From Oleispira sp963933055 (GTDB lineage: Bacteria; Pseudomonadota; Gammaproteobacteria; Pseudomonadales; Oceanobacteraceae), in the NCBI GenBank assembly GCA_963933055.1, contig CAWVSY010000064.1, positions 1 through 19,776 on the forward strand: a DNA stretch of 19,776 nt. Reading direction: 5' to 3'. A program made the translations under genes and the position numbers. Below are positions 6,771 to 15,155 of the stretch, one piece after another (the first letter of the stretch is position 1; each line of letters begins with the position of its first letter). The notes beneath the pieces were generated by a model that worked only from the letters and a program-made list of their open reading frames with translations, ran no database searches and was not told the origin of the DNA.

Positions 6771-8119
6771 CGTCTATTCGTCGCTTTATGGTCATCGTAT
6801 TATTGGCCAGTATTACCTTACTGAATTTTTTAGCCGCATTGGATGGCTACCGTTCTAGCATGGAAAAGTCTCAGCAATTGTTTGATAAACAATTAGCGGG
6901 CATCGCTCAATTATTAATTCATTCAGGAATCGATAAAAATACCGCCAGCAATACAGAAAATCACATCGTTGATCCTGATGCTTATAGTATTGCTTATCAG
7001 ATATTTAATGAGCAGCAAGAGCTGCTACAGCGCTCTCATAACTTACCAGATCAGGCCATTGTTCCACTGTCTCAAGGCTACTCATTTAAAAATTATCAAG
7101 GTTATCGTTGGCGTACGTTTGCCTTGCAGCACCGTCATTCTAAACACTGGATTATTGTGGCCGAACGGTCAGATATCCGTTATGCCTTAGCCGAAGAAGT
7201 TGTCCTCACCTCCGTCATTCCAATCGTTGCAGAGCTGCCATTAATCGGCATTCTTATCTGGCTGGTGATTGGTTGGGGACTAAAGCCGATTAACCGTTTA
7301 GCAGCTGAGCTGCGGAACAAAGATCCACAGGATTTAAGCCCTCTTGCAAAAGACAATGTGGTTGATGAACTGTCGGTCTTAGTCGAATCTTCAAACTCGT
7401 TACTTAATAGACTGCGAAAATCATTTGATAGAGAGCGGCGGTTCGCAAGTGATGCTGCTCATGAATTGAGAACGCCGATCAGCGCATTGAAGATTCATTT
7501 ATACAATTTGAAATCGGTTGTTCCTGAAGATAATGAAAGCTATCGATTATTAGATCTAAGCATTCAGAGAACATCGCATTTAATTGAGCAGATGTTATTG
7601 CTATACCGAACTGTGCCTGATCAATATGTAAATAAATTTCAACGGATTAATGTATATACGCTGGTGCAAAATCAAATAATCGAACTATATTCGCGATTTT
7701 CTGATAAAGATCAAATTATTGAGCTTCAAGGAGAGGAACTTGAAAGAGGGACGTTTGACATTGTTGCAGATACTTTCTCTTTAAACGTATTGCTAAAAAA
7801 TCTATTAGATAATGCGAATAAATACACTCCTGAAGGTGGCAATATACTGCTCTCTCTTAAGCGGGTCGATAAGCAAGTGGTGCTAACGATTGATGATTCC
7901 GGTAGTGGTATTGACGCAGACTATTATGGGCGCGTTTTTGAGCGTTATTATCGAATGCAAGATCAGCAGACCAGTAATATTATTGGCAGTGGTTTGGGGT
8001 TCTCAATAATACATCATATTCTAGACCTTCATGGTGGTGATATATCTCTAGAGAAATCCTGTTTTGATACGGGGCTTAAGGTAAGAATAACCCTGCCTGT
8101 GGATAAGAGTGAATTATGA
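6767..8119 (+). CDS. Sensor histidine kinase, QseC/TctE type
   Basis: A 450-residue inner-membrane kinase. TM1 is about residues 7-25 and TM2 about 146-170, enclosing a periplasmic region of some 120 residues that resembles the two-component sensor kinase N-terminal domain (AYQIFNEQQELLQRS, YRWRTFAL, VAERSDIRYAL). A HAMP-like linker follows. The H box is FASDAAHELRTP with His232. The N box is LLKNLLDNANKYTP (342-355), G1 is DDSGSGI and G2 is GSGLGFSI. Two periplasmic features may bind metal: an ExxE (Glu82, Glu85), the motif PmrB uses for Fe(III), and His122, His124 and His127. Both could be incidental. The 3' end overlaps the cupredoxin gene by 4 bases. Confidence 0.93.
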   Translation: MTSIRRFMVIVLLASITLLNFLAALDGYRSSMEKSQQLFDKQLAGIAQLLIHSGIDKNTASNTENHIVDPDAYSIAYQIFNEQQELLQRSHNLPDQAIVPLSQGYSFKNYQGYRWRTFALQHRHSKHWIIVAERSDIRYALAEEVVLTSVIPIVAELPLIGILIWLVIGWGLKPINRLAAELRNKDPQDLSPLAKDNVVDELSVLVESSNSLLNRLRKSFDRERRFASDAAHELRTPISALKIHLYNLKSVVPEDNESYRLLDLSIQRTSHLIEQMLLLYRTVPDQYVNKFQRINVYTLVQNQIIELYSRFSDKDQIIELQGEELERGTFDIVADTFSLNVLLKNLLDNANKYTPEGGNILLSLKRVDKQVVLTIDDSGSGIDADYYGRVFERYYRMQDQQTSNIIGSGLGFSIIHHILDLHGGDISLEKSCFDTGLKVRITLPVDKSEL

Positions 8120-8439
8120 AGAAATACTTTATGGTTGTTATCGCATTATTAGCGTCCAGTCTGGTTGCAGCCAAAACACCGATTATTGAAATCACGATTA
8201 AAGATCATCTTTTTTATCCTTCAGAGCTTGTGATTCCAGCCGACAAAAAAGTAAAGTTGCTGGTGATTAATGCTGATGAGACAGCGGAAGAGTTTGAAAG
8301 CTACGAGCTTAATAGAGAAAAGATCATCACTGGAAATAGTAAGTCGATCATCTTTATTGGGCCATTACCCGCAGGTCGCTATCCCTTCTTTGGTGAATTT
8401 TATCCTAAAACGGCCCAAGGAGTGATTATTGCTCAGTAG
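8116..8439 (+). CDS. Periplasmic cupredoxin-fold protein of an FTR1 system
   Basis: A 107-residue exported protein. Residues 1-19 are a Sec signal (cleavage near VAA-K). The rest is a single cupredoxin-like beta-sandwich: IKDHLFYPSELVIPADKKVKL, then EEFESYELNREKII, then IGPLPAGRYPFFGEF and AQGVII, as in proteins encoded next to FTR1 permeases. Despite the fold it has no cysteine after the signal and lacks the Cys-His-Met set of type 1 copper sites. Metal binding, if any, would use Glu, Asp or the single His in KDH. By analogy with FtrB of FtrABCD it may deliver or oxidise metal for the permease, which starts 20 bases downstream. Confidence 0.87.
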   Translation: MKKYFMVVIALLASSLVAAKTPIIEITIKDHLFYPSELVIPADKKVKLLVINADETAEEFESYELNREKIITGNSKSIIFIGPLPAGRYPFFGEFYPKTAQGVIIAQ

Positions 8440-8459
8440 TATGCGCAATAATAAAAATT

Positions 8460-9254
8460 ATGTTATTAACAGCTATTATCATCGTTTTACGAGAAGTTTT
8501 AGAAATTGCGCTATTAACCAGTTTATTGGCGTCCGTGGGTAAATATATAGGTATTCGGTTCCATCATTTTGCACTTGCTCTGTTATTGGGTATTACCTTT
8601 GCTTATCTTTATGCTAAAAATTTGCCCACCATTTCTGAGCTATTTGATTACACCGGGCAGGAGTGGATTAACAGTATTCTACAAATAACAATATATGTTT
8701 CATTGGCCGGTTTTATTATTTTATTATGTTCGAACAAGCAACGCATGGATAACCTTAAGCGCTTGATGATGTGTTTAATGTTGATGCCTATTGTTTTGGC
8801 TTTAACCCGTGAAGGTTCAGAAATATACATTTACCTGCATAGTTTCTTTCATGGCAATCGACCGATATTTCCGGTTGTTGTTGGCAGCATCATAGGCTCT
8901 TGTATCGGATTAAGTATTGGCGCATTAATTTATTATGCTTTGGTCTCGAGTCCCTTAGAAAAGCGCTTAACGATTGTGAAGTGTGCTCTCGCGGTGACGG
9001 CTTGCGGTATCTTAAGCCAAGCGGTGTCATTACTTTTGCAAGCCGATGTACTTCATTCCTATCCAGCATTATGGAACAGCTCTGAATACCTGGCGGAAGA
9101 TTCTGCTATTGGTCAGCTTCTGTATGCGATTCTGGGTTACGAAGCTACTCCTGCACCCCAGCAAGTGATTGTATATGTTGTAGGTCTATTATTAATTATA
9201 TCTGGAGTTGTTATCCATAAATATTATGGAAGCAAAAGAGCAATCGATGTTTAA
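8460..9254 (+). CDS. FTR1-family iron (or other metal) permease
   Basis: A 264-residue polytopic inner-membrane protein with about seven hydrophobic segments, the size of EfeU/FtrC. Both REXXE signatures are present: REVLE (11-15) in TM1 and REGSE (117-121) in a central helix. The paired glutamates bind the transported ion in Ftr1p-type permeases. Iron is the usual substrate, but lead permeases of the PbrT type share the family, so specificity is open. EfeO and EfeB, partners in EfeUOB, are absent. The Shine-Dalgarno is weak, so translation may depend on coupling with the gene 20 bases upstream. The 3' end overlaps the next gene by 8 bases. Confidence 0.9.
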   Translation: MLLTAIIIVLREVLEIALLTSLLASVGKYIGIRFHHFALALLLGITFAYLYAKNLPTISELFDYTGQEWINSILQITIYVSLAGFIILLCSNKQRMDNLKRLMMCLMLMPIVLALTREGSEIYIYLHSFFHGNRPIFPVVVGSIIGSCIGLSIGALIYYALVSSPLEKRLTIVKCALAVTACGILSQAVSLLLQADVLHSYPALWNSSEYLAEDSAIGQLLYAILGYEATPAPQQVIVYVVGLLLIISGVVIHKYYGSKRAIDV

Positions 9255-9960
9255 AGCCTATTTTACGCATTTCACCTTACTGGTTATATCTCTATTTTTC
9301 ACTGCGTCTTGCTATGCTGATGGCTCGGCTATTAATAAAGTCTATTTGCCGTATGTACAGCCTTTAGAAAAGGAGGTGGAGTATCGAGCCTTATTTCGAG
9401 AGGTTGAGGGCGAAAAACAATCACAGCATAAACTGGGTTATGGAGCTTCCATAACTGAAAACTGGTTTGCCGAATTTTATTTAATTGGTGAGAAAACTGA
9501 AGAGGAATTCATTGTTAGTAATTATGAAGCAGAAGCAATACTGCAACTAACAGAGCAAGGCGAGTTTGAAATTGACTGGGGCATGATGTTCGAACTTGAA
9601 AGAAGTGCAAATGCTGATGATGCATGGGAAGCGAGTATCGGTATGCTTGCGGTTAAGAATTTCAAAAAGATTTCTATCGCGGCCAATGCTTTTCTTATTC
9701 GAGAGTGGGGTAAGGATGTGATGGCGGAGTTGGAGCAAGCAGGATCGGTTCAAGCACGTTATCGTTTATTACCCGAGTTTGAACCTGGGTTTGAGTTGTA
9801 TAAAAAAGAAAATGAGCATGCGGCTGGCCCAGTTATTATGGGCCGATTTAAAGTGGGATCGCGGCAGAAACTATTTTGGCAACTTGGTCTAATGTTTGAA
9901 GACAGCGCTCAAGGTAGTGATGAGGTCTTACAATTACAGCTTGAGTATGAGTTTTTATAA
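9247..9960 (+). CDS. Exported protein of unknown family, probably beta-rich outer-membrane protein
   Basis: Not a family I can name. I choose ATG 9247 (237 residues) because AAGAG (9236-9240) precedes it by 6 bases and it places a signal peptide at the N-terminus: MFKAYF, a hydrophobic core and cleavage at CYA-D (24/25). TTG 9208 or ATG 9226 would bury the signal. The mature part has many short strands of alternating polarity (for example ASITENWFAEFYLIGE, FEIDWGMMFELE, LFWQLGLMFED, LQLQLEYEFL), is rich in Glu, and ends near an aromatic residue, suggesting a small outer-membrane barrel. It is the last gene of the operon and its stop abuts the LysE gene on the other strand. Confidence 0.75.
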   Translation: MFKAYFTHFTLLVISLFFTASCYADGSAINKVYLPYVQPLEKEVEYRALFREVEGEKQSQHKLGYGASITENWFAEFYLIGEKTEEEFIVSNYEAEAILQLTEQGEFEIDWGMMFELERSANADDAWEASIGMLAVKNFKKISIAANAFLIREWGKDVMAELEQAGSVQARYRLLPEFEPGFELYKKENEHAAGPVIMGRFKVGSRQKLFWQLGLMFEDSAQGSDEVLQLQLEYEFL

Positions 9961-10566
9961 ATACTGTTGATACAGTTGTTTGATAACGGGCAATACGGAT
10001 GCGACCAATAACAGTGCCATTGCAAGATTAAAGGCTCGTTGCTGCTTGGCGCTTTGTAGAATCTGCTTAATTCCTTTACCAAATACTAACCAAGTACTCG
10101 CGGTGAAGAGTGCGGCAAAAAAGAAAACGCCCGAAATCGTTAAAATTTGCCAATAAATATCGTCATTGAGTACGGTATAGGCTGAAATTGAACTGGTCGC
10201 AACGACCCAAGCTTTAGGATTTACCCATTGAAAGAGCGCCGCTTGCAAAAAGGTAAACGGTTTCGATTTTTCGCCTTCTAGGGTATCTGGGCTTGCGCTG
10301 GCAATCAGCCAAGATAAGTATAATAAATACACAACCCCCAAGACTTTGATGACCTCATGCAAAATAGGATATTGTTCGAAAACAATACTAAATCCCAGGC
10401 CAATTAAAATGACCATAATCGGAAAACCGAACGTTACCCCTAAAACATGAGGAATGCTTTTTTTGATGCCGAAGTTCATGCCAGAGGTCATCAGCATGAT
10501 GTTATTTGGACCGGGGGTTATGCCTGCGGATAAGCCAAAAATAAAAACAGCGAGATAGAGTTCCAA
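9955..10566 (-). CDS. LysE/RhtB-family amino-acid exporter
   Basis: A 203-residue inner-membrane protein with about six hydrophobic helices. The N-terminal GITPGPNNIMLMTSG (15-29) is the LysE/RhtB signature, and the mid-protein FQWVNPKAWVVA is also conserved. Members export amino acids such as lysine, threonine or homoserine; the substrate cannot be deduced here. It converges on the FTR1 operon: the two stop codons are adjacent (9955-9957 and 9958-9960), so the coding regions overlap by 6 bases and no separate terminator fits between them. Confidence 0.9.
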   Translation of the reverse strand: MELYLAVFIFGLSAGITPGPNNIMLMTSGMNFGIKKSIPHVLGVTFGFPIMVILIGLGFSIVFEQYPILHEVIKVLGVVYLLYLSWLIASASPDTLEGEKSKPFTFLQAALFQWVNPKAWVVATSSISAYTVLNDDIYWQILTISGVFFFAALFTASTWLVFGKGIKQILQSAKQQRAFNLAMALLLVASVLPVIKQLYQQYL

Positions 10567-10742
10567 GAGTATTGCCTAATTTAAAATATAAGTTAACTAA
10601 ATTGTAAATAAGGCAAGCATACTAGCAGGAAAATAGATTTAAAAGCATAGATGAAATGGTTAGAGCTGTGGAACACAGAGTTCACAGACCGCGCGTGTAT
10701 TTTTGCGAATTCTGATTCCCCTGTGATTATATTTTTTAAATT

Positions 10743-11282
10743 TTATTTACCATCACAGCAAGGAGCATTAACTGCTAAATGAGGAACAAAGTTACAAGGG
10801 GAGTGGCGAGAATCCAATTGCTCTTTCAAAATACCTTTCCAAGCTAAGTCACAAGCGCCTGTCGAGCCTGGCATGCACACAACCAACGTATTATTAGCCA
10901 ATCCTGCTAGTGCGCGCGATTGAACCGTAGAGGTACCAATATCGGCATAAGATAGATGGCGGAATAGCTCGCCAAAACCTTCAATGGTTTTATCCAATAA
11001 TGGGATCACCGCTTCTGGAGTCGAGTCACGGCTAGTGAAGCCCGTTCCACCGGTTAATAAAATGACGTCAACGTCTTCACTGGCAATCCACGCAGAGGTA
11101 ATTGCACGAATCTGATAAATGTCGTCTTTTACAATGATTTTATCTTCGTAGCGATGACCTGCTTCTTGTAGCGCTTCTACAAGGTATTTTCCAGAAGTAT
11201 CGGTTTGCTCGTTGCGGGTATCAGATACAGTTAAAACGGTGATGCGAAGAGGGGTGAATTCTTTGCTGGCATGGTTGCCCAT
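10743..11282 (-). CDS. moaB: Molybdenum cofactor biosynthesis protein MoaB
   Basis: A 179-residue cytoplasmic protein of the MoaB/MogA family, which binds molybdopterin and acts in the adenylation step of Moco synthesis. Motifs include VLTVSDTRNEQTDTSGKYL (16-34), LTGGTGFTSRDSTPEAV (75-91) and MPGSTGACDLAW. The sequence fits MoaB better than MogA. AGGAG is well placed before the ATG at 11282. It lies downstream of napC in the same orientation, and Moco is the precursor of the bis-MGD cofactor of NapA, so the pairing makes biochemical sense. A hairpin lies between napC and moaB, so expression may be partly independent. Confidence 0.93.
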   Translation of the reverse strand: MGNHASKEFTPLRITVLTVSDTRNEQTDTSGKYLVEALQEAGHRYEDKIIVKDDIYQIRAITSAWIASEDVDVILLTGGTGFTSRDSTPEAVIPLLDKTIEGFGELFRHLSYADIGTSTVQSRALAGLANNTLVVCMPGSTGACDLAWKGILKEQLDSRHSPCNFVPHLAVNAPCCDGK

Positions 11283-11375
11283 GGTATTTCTCCTAACGTT
11301 AGGGTATTCCTAATCGGTTGCAATAAATAAAGAGATAAAAATAGGTAATGAAGGCATTAGATAATAGCAAGAAGC

Positions 11376-11395
11376 GAGATGCAAGAATGCATCTC
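11376..11395 (-). terminator. Hairpin after napC
   Basis: GAGATGCA-AGAA-TGCATCTC is a perfect 8-bp stem with a 4-base loop, 56 bases beyond the napC stop. On the minus strand it is followed by GCTTCTTGC rather than a clean T run, so it may be a weak terminator, an attenuator before moaB, or an mRNA-stabilising hairpin. Confidence 0.45.
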
Positions 11396-11401
11396 ACTCT
11401 T

Positions 11402-11426
11402 TATAGGTTTACCTATATAGGTTTAC
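11402..11426. repeat. Short tandem repeat TATAGGTTTAC
   Basis: TATAGGTTTAC occurs at 11402-11412 and again at 11416-11426, a 14-base period, between the napC stop and the hairpin at 11376. The function is unknown. It is probably a local duplication. Confidence 0.5.
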
Positions 11427-11450
11427 ATAGATTTGCGTGAGTATGGCCTC

Positions 11451-12059
11451 CTAATGAGGAGAGGTCCCTTCACGCACGCCTTCCATATTTGGCAGCTTGT
11501 GCGCAATCCCTTTGTGGCAGTCGATACAGGTCTTTTCACCTGTTGCTAATGCACTTGAGTGTTGTGCCGCCGCGCGTTTGCTTTGACGAGTAAAGTCCAT
11601 AGAATCAAATTCATGGCAATTACGACACTCTAAAGAATCGTTCGCTTTTAAACGTGTCCATTCATTTTGAGCAAGTTGTAAGCGATGCGCTTCAAACTTC
11701 TCACGAGTATCGATGGTGCCAAAAATTTTGCCCCAAACTTCTTTAGAAGCCTGCATCTTACGAGCAATTTTATCGGTCCAGTTGTGCGGAACGTGACAAT
11801 CAGAGCAAATTGCACGAACACCAGAGCGGTTGCTGTAGTGAATAGTGGTTTGCAATTCCATGTATACGTTATCGCGCATTTCATGACAGCTGGTACAAAA
11901 TTCTTCAGTATTGGTTAATTCCATCGCGGTATTGAAACCACCCCAGAAAATAACCCCCGCAATAAAGCCGCTGATGGTTAAGAAACCTAACGATAGATGC
12001 ACCGCTGGCTTAGACAAAATAGTCCAACCCAGCTTTAACAAGTTAATGATTTTATTCAT
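11451..12059 (-). CDS. napC: Tetrahaem cytochrome c NapC (quinol dehydrogenase)
   Basis: A 202-residue NapC/NirT-family protein. One N-terminal membrane anchor spans about residues 22-42 and the rest faces the periplasm. Four haem motifs are present: CTSCH (55-59), CSDCH (85-89), CRNCH (145-149) and CIDCH (178-182). NapC oxidises membrane quinol and passes electrons to NapB and then NapA. It is the last gene of the nap cluster, 8 bases after napB. With NapG and NapH absent it is the only visible quinol entry point. Confidence 0.96.
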   Translation of the reverse strand: MNKIINLLKLGWTILSKPAVHLSLGFLTISGFIAGVIFWGGFNTAMELTNTEEFCTSCHEMRDNVYMELQTTIHYSNRSGVRAICSDCHVPHNWTDKIARKMQASKEVWGKIFGTIDTREKFEAHRLQLAQNEWTRLKANDSLECRNCHEFDSMDFTRQSKRAAAQHSSALATGEKTCIDCHKGIAHKLPNMEGVREGTSPH

Positions 12060-12067
12060 GGTATCTC

Positions 12068-12580
12068 CTACTTAGCCTGCTTATGAGATTGTCTAATAAG
12101 TTTTTCCATATCAACAAACTCATTCTCAACTAATGGCTTACCTTCTAATTGGTGCACGTGACACTGAGTACAGAAGTAGCGACGCGGTGAAACTTCACCT
12201 AAGAAATCACCATCGCGGTTCATGTAGTGAGTCACACTTACGGCAGGCGCCTGTGCTTCATCAGCAAACTTTCTTGAGTGACAGTCCATGCACTTGTTAA
12301 AGTTTTTATCCAGCTGATATTTGCTAATATCGTGCGGAATGGTTGGCGGCTGTTGAGGGTAATCACGCTGACGTTTAAGGTCATTGTTTTCTACTTTCTC
12401 AATAATAGGCGGTGTTACTTCGGCATTTAAGGGGGCAGTCCCCCGTAATGTTGATACTTGCGGCGCATTATCAATAACAGCATCAGACGCAGACACAATC
12501 GATGGCAACATGACTGACGAGACGGCTAGAGCAGCAGTTGCAAACAAGGTAGCTACGTTATTCGTAAGAGTATTTCTCAT
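12068..12580 (-). CDS. napB: Dihaem cytochrome c NapB, nitrate reductase small subunit
   Basis: A 170-residue periplasmic dihaem cytochrome that relays electrons from NapC to NapA. I place the start at ATG 12580: on the minus strand GGGAG (12592-12588) is 7 bases before it. ATG 12586 is almost in contact with the Shine-Dalgarno, and ATG 12619 would lie inside napA and put a charged extension before the signal. The signal peptide is residues 1-31 (cleavage near VSA-S). Haem motifs are CMDCH (97-101) and CTQCH (137-141). The segment PPTIPHDISKYQLDKNFNKC is typical of NapB. The napA stop is 11 bases before this start. Confidence 0.94.
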   Translation of the reverse strand: MRNTLTNNVATLFATAALAVSSVMLPSIVSASDAVIDNAPQVSTLRGTAPLNAEVTPPIIEKVENNDLKRQRDYPQQPPTIPHDISKYQLDKNFNKCMDCHSRKFADEAQAPAVSVTHYMNRDGDFLGEVSPRRYFCTQCHVHQLEGKPLVENEFVDMEKLIRQSHKQAK

Positions 12581-12591
12581 ATTCATTCTCC

Positions 12592-15084
12592 CTATACCTT
12601 CTCGATTTTTACAGCACATTTTTTGTAGTCAGTTTGTTTTGATAATGGATCAGTTGCATCCAGTGTTACTTTATTAATCAACTGACTGGCATCAAACCAA
12701 GGTACAAAAACAAGACCGATGGGGGGCTTATTACGGCCGCGAGTTTCTACACGCGTTCTAATTTCTCCTCGGCGAGACATAACTTTTATTTCGTCGCCGC
12801 GACGTAAACCACGTTTTTTCGCATCTTCTGGGTTCATATAACACAATGCATTAGGAACGGCTTTATACAGTTCAGGTACACGTTGTGTCATTGAGCCAGA
12901 GTGCCAATGTTCAAGAACACGGCCTGTGCTTAACCACATGTCGAACTCGGCATCTGGACTTTCTGCTGGTGGCTCGTACGGTAGGGCAAAGATAATCGCT
13001 TTGTTATCTTTTTTACCGTAAAACTGCCAGCCAGTACCCGCTTTAACGTAAGGATCAGAACCTTCTTTGAAGCGCCATTTAGTTTCTACACCATTAACCA
13101 CAGGCCAGCGTAAACCGCGCTCTTTATGGTAGCGATCGTAGTCCGCTAAATCGTGGCCATGGCCGCGACCGAAAGAGGCGTACTCTTCAAACAAACCTTT
13201 TTGAAGATAGAAACCAAAATCTTTAGATTCTTGGTTTTCATAATCAGGGCTGATTTGTGAAAGAGGAAAATTATTTACTTGGCCATTCTTATAAAGAACT
13301 TCGTATAAAGTTTTGCCTTTATATTCTGGATTCTCAGCTAATATTTTCGCAGGCCAAACTTCATCCGTAGTGAAACGTTTTGAGAATTCAACTAACTGCC
13401 ATAAATCAGAACGTGCATCGCCTGGTGCATTGACGAGTTGATACCAAGCTTGAGTTCGACGTTCGGCATTACCGTATGCGCCTTCTTTTTCTACCCACAT
13501 CGCAGAAGGAAGAATCAAATCTGATGCTTCAGCGGTGACGGTCGGATAAGCATCTGACGTAATGATGAAATTATCTGGATTGCGATAGCCCGGTAAAATT
13601 TCTTCATTAATGTTAGCGCCAGCTTGAACGTTGTTATTCACTTGGTTCCAGCATACGTTGATCTTGCTATCTTTTAGATCACGAATTTGTTGAACAGCGT
13701 GAGAGCCCGGCTTGCCATTCAAAATACCTGCAGGAATTTTCCACAGTTTTTCAGATAAGGCTCTGTGCTTAGGATTTTTTACAACCATGTCAGCGGGTAA
13801 GCGATGAGAGAAGGTGCCGACTTCACGTGCAGTACCACAAGCCGATGGCTGGCCAGTCAATGAGAATGGGCTATTACCAGGTTCCGCAATCTTGCCCGTT
13901 AATAAATGGATGTTATACAACAAATTGTTTGTCCACACACCGCGAGTATGCTGGTTTACCCCCATCGTCCAAAGTGACATAACTTTGACTTTAGGATCGG
14001 CATAAAGCTTGGCAATTTTTTCAATGGTCTTAGCCGGAACGCCAGACATTTTTTCGGCGTATTCAAATGTATAAGATTTAACGAATTTAGAAAAAGCCTT
14101 CAAATCAATGGGGGATGAAGCCCCAGAGTTTGGATTCTTCGCTTTTTGTTGAAGTTCATGGGTTGGGCGTAAGCCATAACCAATATCAGTAACACCTTCA
14201 CGGAAATTCACGTGCTTGTTAATGAAATCGTGATTCACACTGCCACTTTCGATGATGTAGTTCGCAATCGCGTTCAATAACACCATATCCGTTTGCGGAG
14301 TAAAAACAGCAGGGATATCGGCAAGATCAAAAGAACGATGTTCGAAAGTAGAAAGAACCGCTACTTTTACGTGTGGATTACTTAGGCGACGATCGGCGAT
14401 GCGAGTCCACAAAATAGGGTGCATCTCAGCCATGTTAGAGCCCCATAATACGAAAGCATCGGCGGCTTCCATATCGTCATAGCAACCCATTGGCTCATCA
14501 ATACCGAAAGTACGCATGAAGCCACCAACAGCCGAGGCCATACAATGACGTGCGTTAGGATCAATGTTGTTTGAAAGGAAACCGGCTTTCATCAATTTAA
14601 CCGCAGCGTAACCTTCATGAACAGTCCACTGACCAGAACCGAACATGCTGATGCCTTCTGGTCCTTTTTCTTTTAGAACTTTCTTGAATTTTTCTTCCAT
14701 AATATCGAAAGCTTCATTCCAAGAAATAGGAGTGAACGTGCCTTCTTTATGAAATACACCGTCTTTCTTACGCAACATCGGCGTAGTAATGCGGTCTTTG
14801 CCATACATGATTTTGGAAAGGAAATACCCCTTCACACACGATAGCCCTTTGTTTACCGGTGCTTTCTCATCACCATGAGTAGCAACCACTTTCCCGTCTT
14901 TAGTAGCGACGCTGATACCACAGCCTGTGCCACAAAAACGACAAGGTGCTTTTGACCAAGTTAATTTATTAGCGGCACTGGAAGTAATTACATTGCTTGC
15001 AGTCGCAGGTAAGCTGATCCCGGCTACGGCAGCAGCGGTGGCGGCTGCCTGTGCCTTAATGACATCACGGCGAGTTAGTTTCAT
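12592..15084 (-). CDS. napA: Periplasmic nitrate reductase catalytic subunit NapA
   Basis: An 830-residue Mo-bis-MGD enzyme that reduces nitrate to nitrite in the periplasm. The N-terminus is a Tat signal, TRRDVIK (4-10) followed by an Ala-rich stretch ending near ATA-S. Cys48, Cys51, Cys55 and Cys83 bind the 4Fe-4S cluster, and Lys85 follows in CVKG. RHCMASAV (179-186) carries the molybdenum ligand Cys181. Length is normal for NapA and the frame is intact. NapD, which binds the Tat signal, is encoded 71 bases upstream, and the napB start lies 11 bases downstream. Confidence 0.97.
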   Translation of the reverse strand: MKLTRRDVIKAQAAATAAAVAGISLPATASNVITSSAANKLTWSKAPCRFCGTGCGISVATKDGKVVATHGDEKAPVNKGLSCVKGYFLSKIMYGKDRITTPMLRKKDGVFHKEGTFTPISWNEAFDIMEEKFKKVLKEKGPEGISMFGSGQWTVHEGYAAVKLMKAGFLSNNIDPNARHCMASAVGGFMRTFGIDEPMGCYDDMEAADAFVLWGSNMAEMHPILWTRIADRRLSNPHVKVAVLSTFEHRSFDLADIPAVFTPQTDMVLLNAIANYIIESGSVNHDFINKHVNFREGVTDIGYGLRPTHELQQKAKNPNSGASSPIDLKAFSKFVKSYTFEYAEKMSGVPAKTIEKIAKLYADPKVKVMSLWTMGVNQHTRGVWTNNLLYNIHLLTGKIAEPGNSPFSLTGQPSACGTAREVGTFSHRLPADMVVKNPKHRALSEKLWKIPAGILNGKPGSHAVQQIRDLKDSKINVCWNQVNNNVQAGANINEEILPGYRNPDNFIITSDAYPTVTAEASDLILPSAMWVEKEGAYGNAERRTQAWYQLVNAPGDARSDLWQLVEFSKRFTTDEVWPAKILAENPEYKGKTLYEVLYKNGQVNNFPLSQISPDYENQESKDFGFYLQKGLFEEYASFGRGHGHDLADYDRYHKERGLRWPVVNGVETKWRFKEGSDPYVKAGTGWQFYGKKDNKAIIFALPYEPPAESPDAEFDMWLSTGRVLEHWHSGSMTQRVPELYKAVPNALCYMNPEDAKKRGLRRGDEIKVMSRRGEIRTRVETRGRNKPPIGLVFVPWFDASQLINKVTLDATDPLSKQTDYKKCAVKIEKV

Positions 15085-15155
15085 AGAGGTCTCCGATTCT
15101 AAAATACTAATTTTTTAATTTGTTGTAATAATTCTTTTATTATTTAATTTTTACG

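Noticed and set aside
10666..10687. Hairpin CTGTGGAAC...GTTCACAG between moaB and the LysE gene
   Set aside because: It has a bulge and no T run on either strand, so I do not call a terminator or riboswitch.
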